Shown here: positions 1-9,278 of the stretch, one piece after another
Layout: each line of letters begins with the position of its first letter
How positions within the stretch are numbered: the first letter of the stretch is position 1
The notes under the pieces: model-generated
What the model was told of the DNA's origin: nothing
What the model saw: the letters and a program-made list of their open reading frames with translations, nothing else
The model's database searches: none
Program-made: the position numbers and the translations under genes
From: Trichocoleus sp. FACHB-46
GTDB lineage: Bacteria; Cyanobacteriota; Cyanobacteriia; FACHB-46
Direction of reading: 5' to 3'
DNA length: 64,000 nt
Assembly (NCBI RefSeq): GCF_014695385.1
Contig: NZ_JACJOD010000013.1
Coordinates: 496,001-560,000, forward strand

Positions 1-680
1 CTGTGGAAATCAATATTCAACTGGGAGTACCGTTGGCTCGTGGTTTGGGCAGTTCGGCAACGGCGATTGTAGGTGGATTGGTTGGAGCAAATGCTTTCGC
101 AGGTTCGCCTCTTTCCGCAGCCGAGGTTATGCAACTAGCGATCGCGATGGAAGGTCATCCAGATAATGTGGTGCCTGCCTTAGTTGGCGGTTGTCGTCTT
201 GCCGCTACCACCTCGGAAGGGAAATGGGAAATCTGTGAAATTCCTTGGCACAGCGATATCGTGCCTGTCGTTGCCATTCCTAATTTTGAACTTTCCACTG
301 CTGAAGCTCGCCGGGTCTTGCCCAGCGACTATAGCCGCGCCGACGCCATCTTCAATACCGCTCATCTCGGCTTACTCGTCCGTGCCCTAGAAACTGGCAA
401 CGGTAAATGGTTGCGAGCCGCCTTGCAAGACCGCATCCACCAACCCTATCGCCAAACCCTCATTCCTGGATACAATGCCGTCCAAGATACCGCGATCGCG
501 GCAGGAGCCTACGGTCTTGTAATCAGCGGGGCAGGTCCTACCCTACTGGCCCTCACGAGTAGCCAAGAAGCTGCTAATGTAGAAGCCGCGATCGCCAACA
601 CCTGGATCGAGCAAGGCGTCACCCCTTTAGTTAAAGCGCTGAAAATCGACTCCACTGGGGCAACTACCAAAGAGGCATGA
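1..680 (+). CDS. thrB: Homoserine kinase, C-terminal part (5' end outside window)
   Basis: Homoserine kinase phosphorylates L-homoserine with ATP, the step before threonine synthase in threonine synthesis; cytoplasmic GHMP-kinase family. About 225 residues are visible. The glycine/serine-rich GHMP phosphate-binding motif ([16 protein letters not shown]) lies right at the start, followed by the [14 protein letters not shown] stretch and the late [11 protein letters not shown] motif typical of ThrB. Full-length members are about 300 residues, so roughly the first quarter lies upstream of the window; the GTG at position 3 is internal and not the real start. The gene ends 33 bp before the convergent HD-phosphodiesterase gene. 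Confident in the assignment because all three motifs match ThrB rather than other GHMP kinases. Confidence 0.9.
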   Translation, partial: VEINIQLGVPLARGLGSSATAIVGGLVGANAFAGSPLSAAEVMQLAIAMEGHPDNVVPALVGGCRLAATTSEGKWEICEIPWHSDIVPVVAIPNFELSTAEARRVLPSDYSRADAIFNTAHLGLLVRALETGNGKWLRAALQDRIHQPYRQTLIPGYNAVQDTAIAAGAYGLVISGAGPTLLALTSSQEAANVEAAIANTWIEQGVTPLVKALKIDSTGATTKEA

Positions 681-713
681 GGAGAGGACTAAGGGTAGGG
701 TGCCGACGCAATA

Positions 714-3206
714 CTACTTTGCTGATAAAACGGCTTTGGGGTAGGCGATGCGTTGGTGATTGAATTGTTGCCAAACCTGGACAAAGACTTCGGCGATTTG
801 GTTCATTTCTTCCCGGCTCAGACCCGAGTGCACTAGCTGATTGTCTTGCCAGCGGGCTCGCAGAATTTTGTTGATCATGGAGAGGGCTTCTTCCGAGCTA
901 GCATCTTTGAGCGATCGCAAGGCGGCTTCGCAAGAGTCGGCTAGCATGACAATCCCAGTCTCGCGGGATTGGGGAACGGGGCCGTCGTAGCGGAAGTCGC
1001 ACTCATCGACGGTGCAAGTAGATTCTTGTTTGGCTTGCTGCTGCGCTTGGTGATAGAAATAGGCGATTAACATCGTGCCTTGGTGTTCTGGAATAAAAGC
1101 TTGGATAGCTTTGGGAAGACGGCATTTGCGCGCCATGACTACCCCCGCACTCACATGCTTCTTGATCAGTTGAGCACTTTTCCAGGGGTCGTTGATGGTG
1201 TCGTGCTTATTGGGGCCACCCATTTGGTTTTCAATGAAGCCCAAGGGATCGTGCATCTTGCCAATATCGTGATACAAAGTTCCAGCCCGCACCAGTTCCA
1301 CATTGCAGCTCAAGGCTCTGGCCGCAGCTTCGGCTAAGGTGGATACAAACAAGGTGTGCTGAAAGGTTCCGGGCGCATCAGAAGCTAACCGTTTCAACAA
1401 GGGACGATTTGGGTTAGAGAGTTCAGCTAGACGAATGGGGGTGACAAGATCAAACAAGTGTTCCAAGTAGGGGCTAAGTCCTAGCGCCACTACACTCCAA
1501 GCCACCCCAGCTAATCCATGCAGCATGGCTCCACTAAGTACGAGGTACCAGACAGGGCCAGAAGCTGCATTCAGAGTTAAAGTCAGAATTAGGTAGGCGA
1601 CACCTTGGGTCAGACCGACCACACCACCTAAGAGGGCGAGTTCTTCCCGCGATCGCAATCTTCCCGCAATCAAGCCGCCTAGTAGACCGCCAACAGTGCT
1701 AGCTAACCAGTAGCTCCAACTCACTTCCAATCCTAGTGGCACTAGCGCTGCCAGTAAGCCGACAACTGCCACGCTCAAGGCAGAACCGTAGAAACTACCC
1801 ACTAACAAACCAATCGCGGGCAGGCTGGTGGAAGAAATGCCAAAAATTCCTAGCAGAGGAGCACTTAAAGTTAGAACCAGGAGCAAAAGATGGTCTCGCT
1901 GCCGCAACCCTGGGTGAAATCGTCGCTCTACCACCCAAACAAGACCTACCGCCCCAGTCATCAGCCCACCGAAACCCAGCAGGCCGAGCCAATTAATTTC
2001 CCGACGGCTCAAGCGGAAGTAGTCTAGCAAGACAAAGTTAGCTTGGGTAATCACCTGCCCTTCTTTCACAATTACTTCGTCTTGCTGAGCGGTGACGAAA
2101 ACAGGCTTAACTTCTTGAGCTGCTTGCTCGGCGCGGAGCTTAGTTTGCTCGGGATCGCGAGTGAGATTAGGTTCTAAAACTTTGGGCAAAAGATTGATTG
2201 CGATCGCCACTGCTGGCTCTGGAACGACTCCCCTCACTTGCACTTTTACCGCGTTTTGCAAAATGGCTTTAGGTAAGCCTGGGGAGATGCCTTGGGCCAA
2301 AATGCGTGTCACAACTTGGCGAATGTTCGCTTGAGCGCTCTCCCATTCTGCATCCGATAAGTTAAATAGGGTGGCGTTGTAAAGAGCCTCCGAATCTGAG
2401 GTGATTGTGTTGGATAAGGCGGCTAGAGCAATCGGGTAACTCCAACGACTTTTAGCAATGACTTCCACGAAGGCAGCAAAGTCTTCAGCAGGTATAGTTT
2501 GGCGATAACTACGCAACTCAGCGATCGCTTGCTGCTGAGCTGCATTCAGGAGAGGATTGCTTGGGTTTAGCCATTCATTCAAGCTTGGGTCAGTACTACT
2601 CTCCAGCCCTGAGTTATTAACAGTAGGAGGCTCCACAGCTTCTAAAACCGCGCGCCACTCCCACTCTTCAGCTTGGCGTAAGTAGATTTGCGTAGGCAAA
2701 GATAGGCTAATAGTAGGGACAAACGGAAAAGTTCCAGCCATGCGCCGCAGTTCAGTGCCTTGCTTTAAAGCTTGATCTAAAGCCTGCTGCACTCGTTGAT
2801 TCACCGCCACATCTAGCGCTAACACTGGCACCGCGCCAGTCCGGGCTTCTCGACGCTTTTCTTCTGTGGTTTTAGGGTCTTCTACACTGGCATTAAAGGG
2901 CGCTCGAATGGTCTGGGGCGCTGCTGTACCGACGTCTAGCTTCGGTTCGTTATAGAAACGGTACCCAATGGTGCTCGTTAAGGAAAGAACAGCCACGAAG
3001 ACCATAGCCGGAGGGCGATGACGGTGATGGTTGGGCGATCGCGGACCTGCTGCGGCACTAGTGAGGGGTTGCCGATTCCAGGTTTGGCTCAAAGCATGAC
3101 CGAACGTCTTACGCGATACGTCTGCCACGTACACACGCCACCCTTCATTTCGATACCGTCTATGCAGCCGCTCTGCCCGCCGCATCAACAATTGAATCGC
3201 TCTCAT
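714..3206 (-). CDS. 7TM-HD family phosphodiesterase (PgpH/YqfF-like)
   Basis: An 830-residue membrane protein with the layout of the 7TMR-HD family: a first membrane helix near residues 67-85, a long extracytoplasmic region (about 90-400), a block of hydrophobic helices (about 405-585), and a C-terminal cytoplasmic HD domain. The metal-binding pair is seen at H646-D647 within LYHDIGKMHDP, followed by a NKHD element and an HHQ-like EHQGT histidine. In Listeria the homologue PgpH hydrolyses c-di-AMP, so a role in c-di-AMP turnover, with osmotic and potassium control, is inferred and not shown here. The ATG at 3206 gives an arginine-rich cytoplasmic N-terminus. Same strand as the gene upstream (221 bp gap), so co-transcription is possible. 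Confidence 0.85.
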   Translation of the reverse strand: MRAIQLLMRRAERLHRRYRNEGWRVYVADVSRKTFGHALSQTWNRQPLTSAAAGPRSPNHHRHRPPAMVFVAVLSLTSTIGYRFYNEPKLDVGTAAPQTIRAPFNASVEDPKTTEEKRREARTGAVPVLALDVAVNQRVQQALDQALKQGTELRRMAGTFPFVPTISLSLPTQIYLRQAEEWEWRAVLEAVEPPTVNNSGLESSTDPSLNEWLNPSNPLLNAAQQQAIAELRSYRQTIPAEDFAAFVEVIAKSRWSYPIALAALSNTITSDSEALYNATLFNLSDAEWESAQANIRQVVTRILAQGISPGLPKAILQNAVKVQVRGVVPEPAVAIAINLLPKVLEPNLTRDPEQTKLRAEQAAQEVKPVFVTAQQDEVIVKEGQVITQANFVLLDYFRLSRREINWLGLLGFGGLMTGAVGLVWVVERRFHPGLRQRDHLLLLVLTLSAPLLGIFGISSTSLPAIGLLVGSFYGSALSVAVVGLLAALVPLGLEVSWSYWLASTVGGLLGGLIAGRLRSREELALLGGVVGLTQGVAYLILTLTLNAASGPVWYLVLSGAMLHGLAGVAWSVVALGLSPYLEHLFDLVTPIRLAELSNPNRPLLKRLASDAPGTFQHTLFVSTLAEAAARALSCNVELVRAGTLYHDIGKMHDPLGFIENQMGGPNKHDTINDPWKSAQLIKKHVSAGVVMARKCRLPKAIQAFIPEHQGTMLIAYFYHQAQQQAKQESTCTVDECDFRYDGPVPQSRETGIVMLADSCEAALRSLKDASSEEALSMINKILRARWQDNQLVHSGLSREEMNQIAEVFVQVWQQFNHQRIAYPKAVLSAK

Positions 3207-3427
3207 AGTAGTTAGGGTCTACCAGCGAGAGGGTGAGGTGGAATGCAAACGAGCAGGTAAAAAATTTATTGTGTGCATGAACTGGTTTCCCTGGTTAGAA
3301 GCTGTCTGTAAAGTTTGTGACAGCACCCGCTTGGTTTATTTATTCATGCTACTCGGTTCATAGAGGAAGGTGAGTGGGGGACACCATCACAATCGAGGCG
3401 ATGAACAATAGAGGTGAATGGGTAAAG

Positions 3428-4519
3428 TTAACGGGGCCGAATGACACGAGGAGCTGCGATCGCCGGAACTTGACAGCGCTTAACTGGAAACTTTTGTGTA
3501 TCATAAGTGCCCGACCAGGTAGCTAGCAAGTGAGTCGCTAATTCAATCACCTCTGCCTCGGACTCGACCACCTGCCAAACTGATTTAAGTGTAGAAATTC
3601 CAGAGTGTTGGCGATCGAGGGCTAGCCGCCAAACCACCGGAATGCCAGCCAAGCTGTTGTAAGCCCCAGCCAAAGCACCTGTGAGGGTTGCCACTAACTG
3701 TGGTGAAATTTTCATCTGCAAGGAGCGTAAAACAGCCAAATGCCAATCCTGGGGTGTCGCCAGGCAACAATAAAGTGCTGCCATCATCGGTGAAACGAAT
3801 TGAGCGTTTGGCAAAGCTGTAGCTTGCAGAGGCTGGCATAACTGCGATCGCGCCATTTCCAAGCTGGCGTTCTGCTGTATCAAGGTTTGCACTTGAGCCA
3901 GTTGCTGCATCAATACAGCGATAGTCTCTGAGTCGGCAATCGGATCAGCGGATTGGGCCTCTAAGCGAGTTAAGGCATTAATGATTTGGGGAATTAACTC
4001 TTGGGGCTGCAACTGATTCTGTAAGGCTTGAGCGATCGCCAAACTCAGCACGAAGCTAGGCAGAACAGCACTGTTCAGAATCGAACCGGGAGGCAGGGAA
4101 GCGTACTGGTAAAGCTGGCTTAGCTTTCGATGGAGTTTGGTTTCATCCTCATGAAAAAATAAGGCGATCGGTAGACTGGCGATCGCTATTCCTTCGGCTC
4201 CTGACCCATCTGGATGCCCAAGCTCAACATCTGACTGGAAGCGCTGCTGCCAATCTGCTAAATCCAACTCTCCTCGCTCCACCAGACTCCGAGTTCCTAA
4301 TACCGCTAGGCGGCCCCATGCTGGGGCTGAGGGGCTAAGGAGTTCGGAAGCTAGCAGTTGCTGAGCTTGGCGCTCAGGATGACCCAAAAAAAGCTGAGGC
4401 TGGGCTAGCTCACTTTGGTCTTGTTGAGACAAGTGAGCTGCCCAAGCTACGCCTAAAAGTTCTCCGATCGCCGCGCCTACGAGTACTCCTTGAAATTGAC
4501 TCAAGAGTGAGTATCGCAT
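3428..4519 (-). CDS. Degenerate ADP-ribosylglycohydrolase-like protein
   Basis: A 363-residue soluble protein that resembles the DraG/ADP-ribosylglycohydrolase fold: it opens with QFQGVLVGAAIGELLGVAW (family GALLGAAIGDALG), has a central GAEGIAIASLPIALFF stretch (family GxGxAMRxxPlgl) and late TGALAGAYNSLAGIP (family GALAGAxyGxxxIP). The acidic metal-binding motifs expected after the first glycine motif (TDDT) and just before the last one (DxDT) are absent; the latter position reads SPQLVATL. So the fold is probably kept while hydrolase activity is probably lost. A binding or scaffold role is possible. Ends 221 bp upstream of the 7TM-HD gene on the same strand; psbO lies upstream with its terminator between. 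Confidence 0.6.
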   Translation of the reverse strand: MRYSLLSQFQGVLVGAAIGELLGVAWAAHLSQQDQSELAQPQLFLGHPERQAQQLLASELLSPSAPAWGRLAVLGTRSLVERGELDLADWQQRFQSDVELGHPDGSGAEGIAIASLPIALFFHEDETKLHRKLSQLYQYASLPPGSILNSAVLPSFVLSLAIAQALQNQLQPQELIPQIINALTRLEAQSADPIADSETIAVLMQQLAQVQTLIQQNASLEMARSQLCQPLQATALPNAQFVSPMMAALYCCLATPQDWHLAVLRSLQMKISPQLVATLTGALAGAYNSLAGIPVVWRLALDRQHSGISTLKSVWQVVESEAEVIELATHLLATWSGTYDTQKFPVKRCQVPAIAAPRVIRPR

Positions 4520-4636
4520 TCATTTTCTTCCTGGTTGAGTTCAATCGATGGCAGAGGCAAGCGTGGCTTGAGCTGTCCTTCCCTACTCACCATTTCAGTA
4601 AATTCTGCCTACTTTCATAGTCCTTGCTGCATAACA

Positions 4637-4661
4637 AAAGAGGGGTGTTTCACCCCTCTTT
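4637..4661 (-). terminator. Rho-independent terminator of psbO
   Basis: An 11-bp perfect stem (4637-4647 with 4651-4661) closes a three-base loop. Read on the minus strand it is followed by TTG TTA after a run of T, and it sits 93 bp past the psbO stop codon, so it most likely ends the psbO transcript. The plus-strand side has only a short T run. Confidence 0.75.
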
Positions 4662-4754
4662 CTGCCAATATTATGCCAATGTAGTTTGCTGCTAGCTGAG
4701 TACCAAAGCGTCAATCTACTTTAGTGGTACAGCTACAGAACAGCGATCGCTGCC

Positions 4755-5594
4755 TTAGGCTTGGCCTGGCTCCAGACGAGCATAGAAGATGCCCCGGATC
4801 TTAACTTCTACAGGTTCACGAGAACCCATGTCAGTTTCCGAAGGCTGCTCACTTTCAAAGGTGCCAGCAATCTCGCCACTGGTGTTGTCCACCTTAGCGA
4901 CTTGGAGAGAAATCTTACCTTTACCAACATCAAAACTCTTCACGTTCTCGCGCCGTAGTTCATCACTATCAGCTTGAGCGGGTAACGCAACAGCGTTGTC
5001 ATAACCTGTTGCTAAACCACGGCCCTTGGGGTCCAGGAAGTTAGCGGTCCGGTAGGATGGGACTTTGAATTTACCTTCGAAGTCAGTAGAGGTGTTGATC
5101 ACACCATTCAAACCCGGCTGGGTCTGCGCGACTAACCCTTTGATGGTGAATAGGAAAGGCACCCGCTCACCACCAGCCAATTGCACGGTAATGGCTTGGA
5201 AGTCGAGACCATCTTCTTCCTTAAAGGTGAAGCTGCCATCAGCATTGGGTTCAAGTGCGCCGCTGACGGCTTCAATAGAAGAAGTTTGACGGGTCACTAG
5301 CTTCGCAGGCTTATAGGCAGCCTGGGAGCGCTTGCTAACACCCTCTTCCTTCACAAAGAAGTCAACTGGCTGTAAGCACAGGCTATTTAGGGTGTAAGAC
5401 TTACCCGTATCCACGGTGATGGACCCACGTGAGGTCTCATCTAATTGGGGACAAGTGTTTGCCAAACCAGTTCCTCTGATCTGCTCGTAGGTGAGCAGAT
5501 CTCGGTTCACGGTAGTACTTGGCCCACTGCTACAAGCAGTCAGCACACCCAAGCACAAAGCCAGGAGTGAAACGATTAAAGCACGATACCTCAT
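4755..5594 (-). CDS. psbO: Photosystem II manganese-stabilizing protein PsbO
   Basis: PsbO is the 33-kDa extrinsic lumenal subunit that protects and stabilises the Mn4CaO5 cluster of photosystem II. The 279-residue product shows family hallmarks: LTYEQIRGTGLANTCP near the mature N-terminus, DGLDFQAITVQLAGGERVPFLF, PSYRTANFLDPKGRG and the C-terminal VKIRGIFYARLEP. Two conserved cysteines (in NTCPQL and NSLCLQP) would form the known disulfide. The start is placed at ATG 5594, which has GAGG upstream at good spacing and gives a signal peptide; a longer frame adds 14 unlikely residues. The signal ends LTACSSG, a lipobox, so the protein may be lipid-anchored, as I recall for Nostoc-type PsbO. Monocistronic, with a terminator at 4637-4661. 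Confidence 0.97.
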   Translation of the reverse strand: MRYRALIVSLLALCLGVLTACSSGPSTTVNRDLLTYEQIRGTGLANTCPQLDETSRGSITVDTGKSYTLNSLCLQPVDFFVKEEGVSKRSQAAYKPAKLVTRQTSSIEAVSGALEPNADGSFTFKEEDGLDFQAITVQLAGGERVPFLFTIKGLVAQTQPGLNGVINTSTDFEGKFKVPSYRTANFLDPKGRGLATGYDNAVALPAQADSDELRRENVKSFDVGKGKISLQVAKVDNTSGEIAGTFESEQPSETDMGSREPVEVKIRGIFYARLEPGQA

Positions 5595-6042
5595 AGTCAA
5601 CCTCAATACCAATGTTATAAATCCCTGCCAGGGCAATCTAAAATTTGGGCTTCAGGCACTCAAGCGAGTAGGGTGATGGCCCGCAACCAACCTGAGGCAA
5701 AACGGCCACACTTCATAAACGCCTGCGCTCTGTTTTGGGCGTGCTGCCGCAACCACCAGGAGAATTTTGAACCACTGCCAGGTTTAGCTGGATTCTTATG
5801 ATTTTCGCAATGGTCCGGCCAAGACCTAATACAGCATTTTACACGTCCTTGGATCGCCTTTCGCTTGAGGTGGTAAGCAAATCACAATTGTTTGAGTGAA
5901 TGGGGATCAAGCTGAGTGATTTTCACCTGGAATGTCGGAGTACTTTTTGAGCAGTACATTCTCATTCAGCTTGGTATAAAGACTCCTGTAAAGTTGGGTT
6001 GACCCAATTGCGATTGATTGAAACGCAGCCCACAAGGATTAA
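5595..6042. other. Divergent intergenic region, psbO upstream
   Basis: About 450 bp between the divergent psbO and the small hypothetical at 6043. It should carry the psbO promoter and 5' leader on the minus strand, and a promoter for the plus-strand gene. I see no tRNA, no strong hairpin and no clear sigma-70 hexamer pair. Confidence 0.5.
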
Positions 6043-6426
6043 ATGGTGATGGATGACAATATTCAGGTGGCATCGGAGCTAAGGCCCGACTTTGCCGCGA
6101 TCGCTCAGGTAGTAAGAACTTCGGCTCAGAGCCATGAGGGTGACTGTTTAACTCTCTTAGCTCTCCTGCGACTACTGGAAAGCTTGCACCGAGAAATTAG
6201 TGACAGTTTTTTTCAAGATTCGCTACCGACCAATCGCCAAGCGCTCTATGCATTGTTACGGGACATAGAAGCTGAGGGAGGTTGGCCCTATATTCATCGC
6301 ATGAAGCTACAGGCACTTTTAGTGAATTTGCCACCAGAAGATCCAGGTGAGGTATCTTCAGAAGTAGTTTCAGAAGTAGTATCCATGACAGCTGAACCTG
6401 GAGTTGAGTCTGAGGACTACGGTTGA
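6043..6426 (+). CDS. Conserved hypothetical protein, small and acidic
   Basis: A 127-residue soluble protein I do not recognise by name. It is predicted mostly helical up to about residue 105 (LRLLESLHREISDSFF, RQALYALLRDIEAEGG), then ends in an acidic tail that includes a short tandem repeat SEVVSEVVS encoded by near-identical 12-base units around 6358-6381. The start is uncertain: ATG 6043, GTG 6046 and ATG 6049 all follow an AAGGA at 6034-6038; spacing favours 6046 or 6049. No signal peptide or membrane segment. It stands alone, divergent from psbO, 271 bp before the diguanylate cyclase gene. Codon use and HIP1 content look like the neighbours, so it is probably a real gene. Confidence 0.6.
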   Translation: MVMDDNIQVASELRPDFAAIAQVVRTSAQSHEGDCLTLLALLRLLESLHREISDSFFQDSLPTNRQALYALLRDIEAEGGWPYIHRMKLQALLVNLPPEDPGEVSSEVVSEVVSMTAEPGVESEDYG

Positions 6427-6697
6427 AGGCAACCATCGTTCACTCTATCGTTAACTATTGAGCTTCAGGTCAGCAAAAGGGCTCTAGACCTGAAAGCTCT
6501 TAACTACGGTTCAGTTTCAGTTGTCAGGACTAGGGTGTAACGAAGCTAGAAAAGTTAAGCTTAAATTCAGTTCAAGCTCGCAGCATTCAAGCTTTACTAA
6601 AGCAGTAGCTGACGCATCTCCTTAAGCTTAGACGCGTCTTACATAGACAAGCAGATCTTAGTATCTTCCCTAATTCCAGGAACTTTTACTGATCCTT

Positions 6698-7762
6698 ATG
6701 TCTAGCGCCTCCCACTCCCGATTGCTTCCCCTGTTGTCAGACATTTGTGGGCGAAATCTGAAGCTGGAGTCAACTTTAGCAGAATTAACCCTATATGACT
6801 TTGCAGTTGAGCCCCATCAGCCGGGAGAAGAGGTAGCGCAAGCGTTCCATCGGAATCCTTTGCTACCAGGGGTGATTCTGATGGAAGCAGGGCGCTTTAT
6901 CGGGATGATTTCTCGGCGGCGCTTCTTAGAACATCTCAGTCGACCCTATGGGTCGGAACTGTTTTTAAGGCGACCGCTAAGAGCGTTGTATCGCTTTACG
7001 GGAGAAGATTTTTTAATGTTTCCGAGTGACGTTGCCATTGTGGTAGCAGCCCGTCAAGCCTTGCAGCGATCGCCCGAACTTTTAGCAGAACCAATTTTGG
7101 TGCAATTTCAGCCGCACACTTACAAGTTGCTGGATGTACATCAATTGCTCGTGGCGCAGTCTCAAATTCATGAACTCGCTACTCAGATGTTAAATAAGCT
7201 TTATCAAAGACTAGAAGTTACCAACCAAGAGCTATATCGCCTCGTAGTCTTAGATAGCGTCACTCAAGTGGCAAATCGGCGGCACTTTGATGAATATCTG
7301 GCGCAGGAATGGTGGCGAATGGCCCGTGAGCGATCGCCTCTTTCATTAATCCTCTGTGATATTGACTGCTTCAAAGCCTATAACGATACTTATGGCCATT
7401 GCGAGGGCGATCGCTGTCTAAGGCAAGTAGCTCAAGCCTTGAGTCAAGCGGTCAAGCGTCCTGCCGATCTGGTCGCTCGCTATGGCGGAGAAGAGTTTGT
7501 GATAGTTTTGCCCAATACAGAAGCGGAAGGGGCGGTTCGGGTGGCTGAAGCGATTCGCTTAAGTATTAAAGATTTAGAAATTCCTCACGTTAATTCTTTG
7601 ATTGGCGATCGCTTGACGCTTAGCTTGGGCGTGTCTAGTACGATTCCCAATCCAGAGATTTCTCCTGAGGAATTAGTGGTGGCTGCTGACAAAGCTCTCT
7701 ACCATGCCAAAACTGCTGGGCGCGATCGCACCATTCTTAATTTGTCGCTGGGTGAGATTTAA
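6698..7762 (+). CDS. CBS-like domain diguanylate cyclase (GGDEF)
   Basis: A 354-residue cytoplasmic protein. Residues about 20-170 form a CBS-pair-like module (NPLLPGVILMEAGRFIGMISRRRFLEH, later LAEPILVQF), joined by a short coiled linker (about 160-185) to a GGDEF domain (about 185-350). The active-site motif is GGEEF at 263-267, and an inhibitory-site RxxD (RPAD, 254-257) sits exactly five residues before it, so the enzyme is predicted to make c-di-GMP from GTP and to be product-inhibited. The N-terminal module recurs in the two kinases at 39622 and 41410 and presumably binds a ligand such as a nucleotide; that is inference. It is followed by the convergent tRNA-Gly gene. Confidence 0.88.
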   Translation: MSSASHSRLLPLLSDICGRNLKLESTLAELTLYDFAVEPHQPGEEVAQAFHRNPLLPGVILMEAGRFIGMISRRRFLEHLSRPYGSELFLRRPLRALYRFTGEDFLMFPSDVAIVVAARQALQRSPELLAEPILVQFQPHTYKLLDVHQLLVAQSQIHELATQMLNKLYQRLEVTNQELYRLVVLDSVTQVANRRHFDEYLAQEWWRMARERSPLSLILCDIDCFKAYNDTYGHCEGDRCLRQVAQALSQAVKRPADLVARYGGEEFVIVLPNTEAEGAVRVAEAIRLSIKDLEIPHVNSLIGDRLTLSLGVSSTIPNPEISPEELVVAADKALYHAKTAGRDRTILNLSLGEI

Positions 7763-7777
7763 GTTCCTGATTTGGTA

Positions 7778-7848
7778 AGCGGGTGGCGAGAATCGAACTC
7801 GCATCAATAGCTTGGAAGGCTATGGTTTTACCACTAAACTACACCCGC
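7778..7848 (-). tRNA. tRNA-Gly (anticodon UCC)
   Basis: The minus strand folds into a full cloverleaf: acceptor GCGGGTG pairs with CACCCGC, a five-base anticodon stem ATAGC/GCTAT encloses CTTCCAA with anticodon TCC, and the T arm has GCGAG TTCGATT CTCGC. 71 nt including a U discriminator base; CCA is not encoded. It would read GGA/GGG codons. It lies between two convergent protein genes, 15 bp after the diguanylate cyclase stop. Confidence 0.95.
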
Positions 7849-7944
7849 GATTGAATTTTGCTTGATTGTCAGCCTTACTATCGTTTGCAATCAAGCCTCA
7901 ACTAGGATAGCACGAGCATTAAAAATTTCAAACCAAAAATTCGT

Positions 7945-9180
7945 TCAATTAATTAAGTTGATCGTGATACTCACATTTAGGTTACTAGAAACCTCAGATT
8001 TTTCATTCTCCTTTGTAAGGTTAGAAGCTGGGGTAAAATCCCAAGAAGTAATCACACACTTGGCTAGTTCGTCATAGGCTTGACTCGCACTAGGCTTTAT
8101 GACCGCTATTTCTCCCTCTCGATTTGAAACACGCCCTTGCTCATCGATCGTGATTCTTAGTTCTACTAGCTCGCCATAATAACGAGCAATTTCAGGCTTG
8201 AGTGGACAGCCAAAACCCGAAGCATCTGAGAAAAAGGTTTGGTTGGTGACTTTAGGCTCAGCGCGGGAATCGGGAATGTCTCCTACACCTTCAGGGTCGC
8301 TGACACTTAGACTAGCTTGAAATCCAACAGGAGCTTGATTTTGAGGAACAGATACTTGACCAGTTAGCTCATCCAAACCACCATCAGTCGGAGCGGGTGC
8401 TGAGCCTGGAACTGTGGGTTCTAGAGGTAAAGGGTTTGATTCAGTTTCCGATTCTTCTGAAGCACTGTCAGGATTCCCCAACGGATCTCCGCTACCTTCC
8501 TGAGCAGTTCCTGTTTGGCCTTCAGGTGCTGGTAAAGCCCCAGTATCCTCCGAGTTTTGTTCGGGTGGGATATTAGATTCTGTCGGTGCCTCACTCCCAT
8601 TGTCCGGCGCTACAGGTGCCTGATTATTATCAGCTGGCGGGGGTACTACATTTGCTTCTGGCTCTGGATCGCGGCTGGGTTCGGGACTGGCTTGGGGGTT
8701 GGGTAAGACAGGTGGAGTAAACGGTAAAGATGCTGGTGGAGTGGCCGAGGATGGTTGCGGTGGCTGCGATACAGGAGGCGAAGGGCTAGGAGATGGGACC
8801 GTGGGTGACGGGACCGTAGCCTCTACAGACTCTGGGAGGATGGCAGTTACCCCAGGTTCCAAGACGGCAACTCCGTCATCGGCTTGAGGTGGTGCCGAAT
8901 CAGTCACAGGGTCTTGAGCGATTGAGGCGGATGGAGCGGTGGCTTCAGCTTCTATAGACGCTGTTTCGGGCGCAATATCTACTACCTCAATGGGTGCAGA
9001 ACTGACATTTGAAGGTTGAGCTATCGCGACTCGAATAGACCACCACCGCAGCGTCAACGCCAAGAGCACATGGATCACGATGGAGCCAGAGAGGACAGCC
9101 AGCCAAAGGTTGGGCGGATCAGCGTGGCGACGCCAATCAGCAGACTGGTTTTGAGCGCTGGGATCGATTAAAGGGGTCAT
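7945..9180 (-). CDS. TonB-like protein with proline-rich linker
   Basis: A 411-residue protein with a short cytoplasmic N-terminus, one membrane helix (about residues 25-47, WLAVLSGSIVIHVLLALTLRWW), a very long Pro/Ser/Glu/Ala-rich low-complexity linker (about 60-290) and a folded C-terminal domain (about 310-411). That is the plan of TonB-family energy transducers, which span the periplasm. The C-terminal part has the TonB-like pattern VELRITIDEQGRVSNREGE followed by CVITSWDFTPA; two cysteines may pair. No exbB/exbD or TonB-dependent receptor gene is nearby, so coupling to proton motive force is unproven. ATG 9180 is preferred to a TTG two codons upstream. Divergent from the GH19-type hydrolase gene. 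Confidence 0.6.
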   Translation of the reverse strand: MTPLIDPSAQNQSADWRRHADPPNLWLAVLSGSIVIHVLLALTLRWWSIRVAIAQPSNVSSAPIEVVDIAPETASIEAEATAPSASIAQDPVTDSAPPQADDGVAVLEPGVTAILPESVEATVPSPTVPSPSPSPPVSQPPQPSSATPPASLPFTPPVLPNPQASPEPSRDPEPEANVVPPPADNNQAPVAPDNGSEAPTESNIPPEQNSEDTGALPAPEGQTGTAQEGSGDPLGNPDSASEESETESNPLPLEPTVPGSAPAPTDGGLDELTGQVSVPQNQAPVGFQASLSVSDPEGVGDIPDSRAEPKVTNQTFFSDASGFGCPLKPEIARYYGELVELRITIDEQGRVSNREGEIAVIKPSASQAYDELAKCVITSWDFTPASNLTKENEKSEVSSNLNVSITINLIN

Positions 9181-9278
9181 GGTCAAACGAGATAAAGGCT
9201 AGGCGATAAAAATTCTAACGATTCTCAATCTGAATTTGCTTTTTCGAGATAATCGGAGCAAAGCTGGGAAAATGTTTA

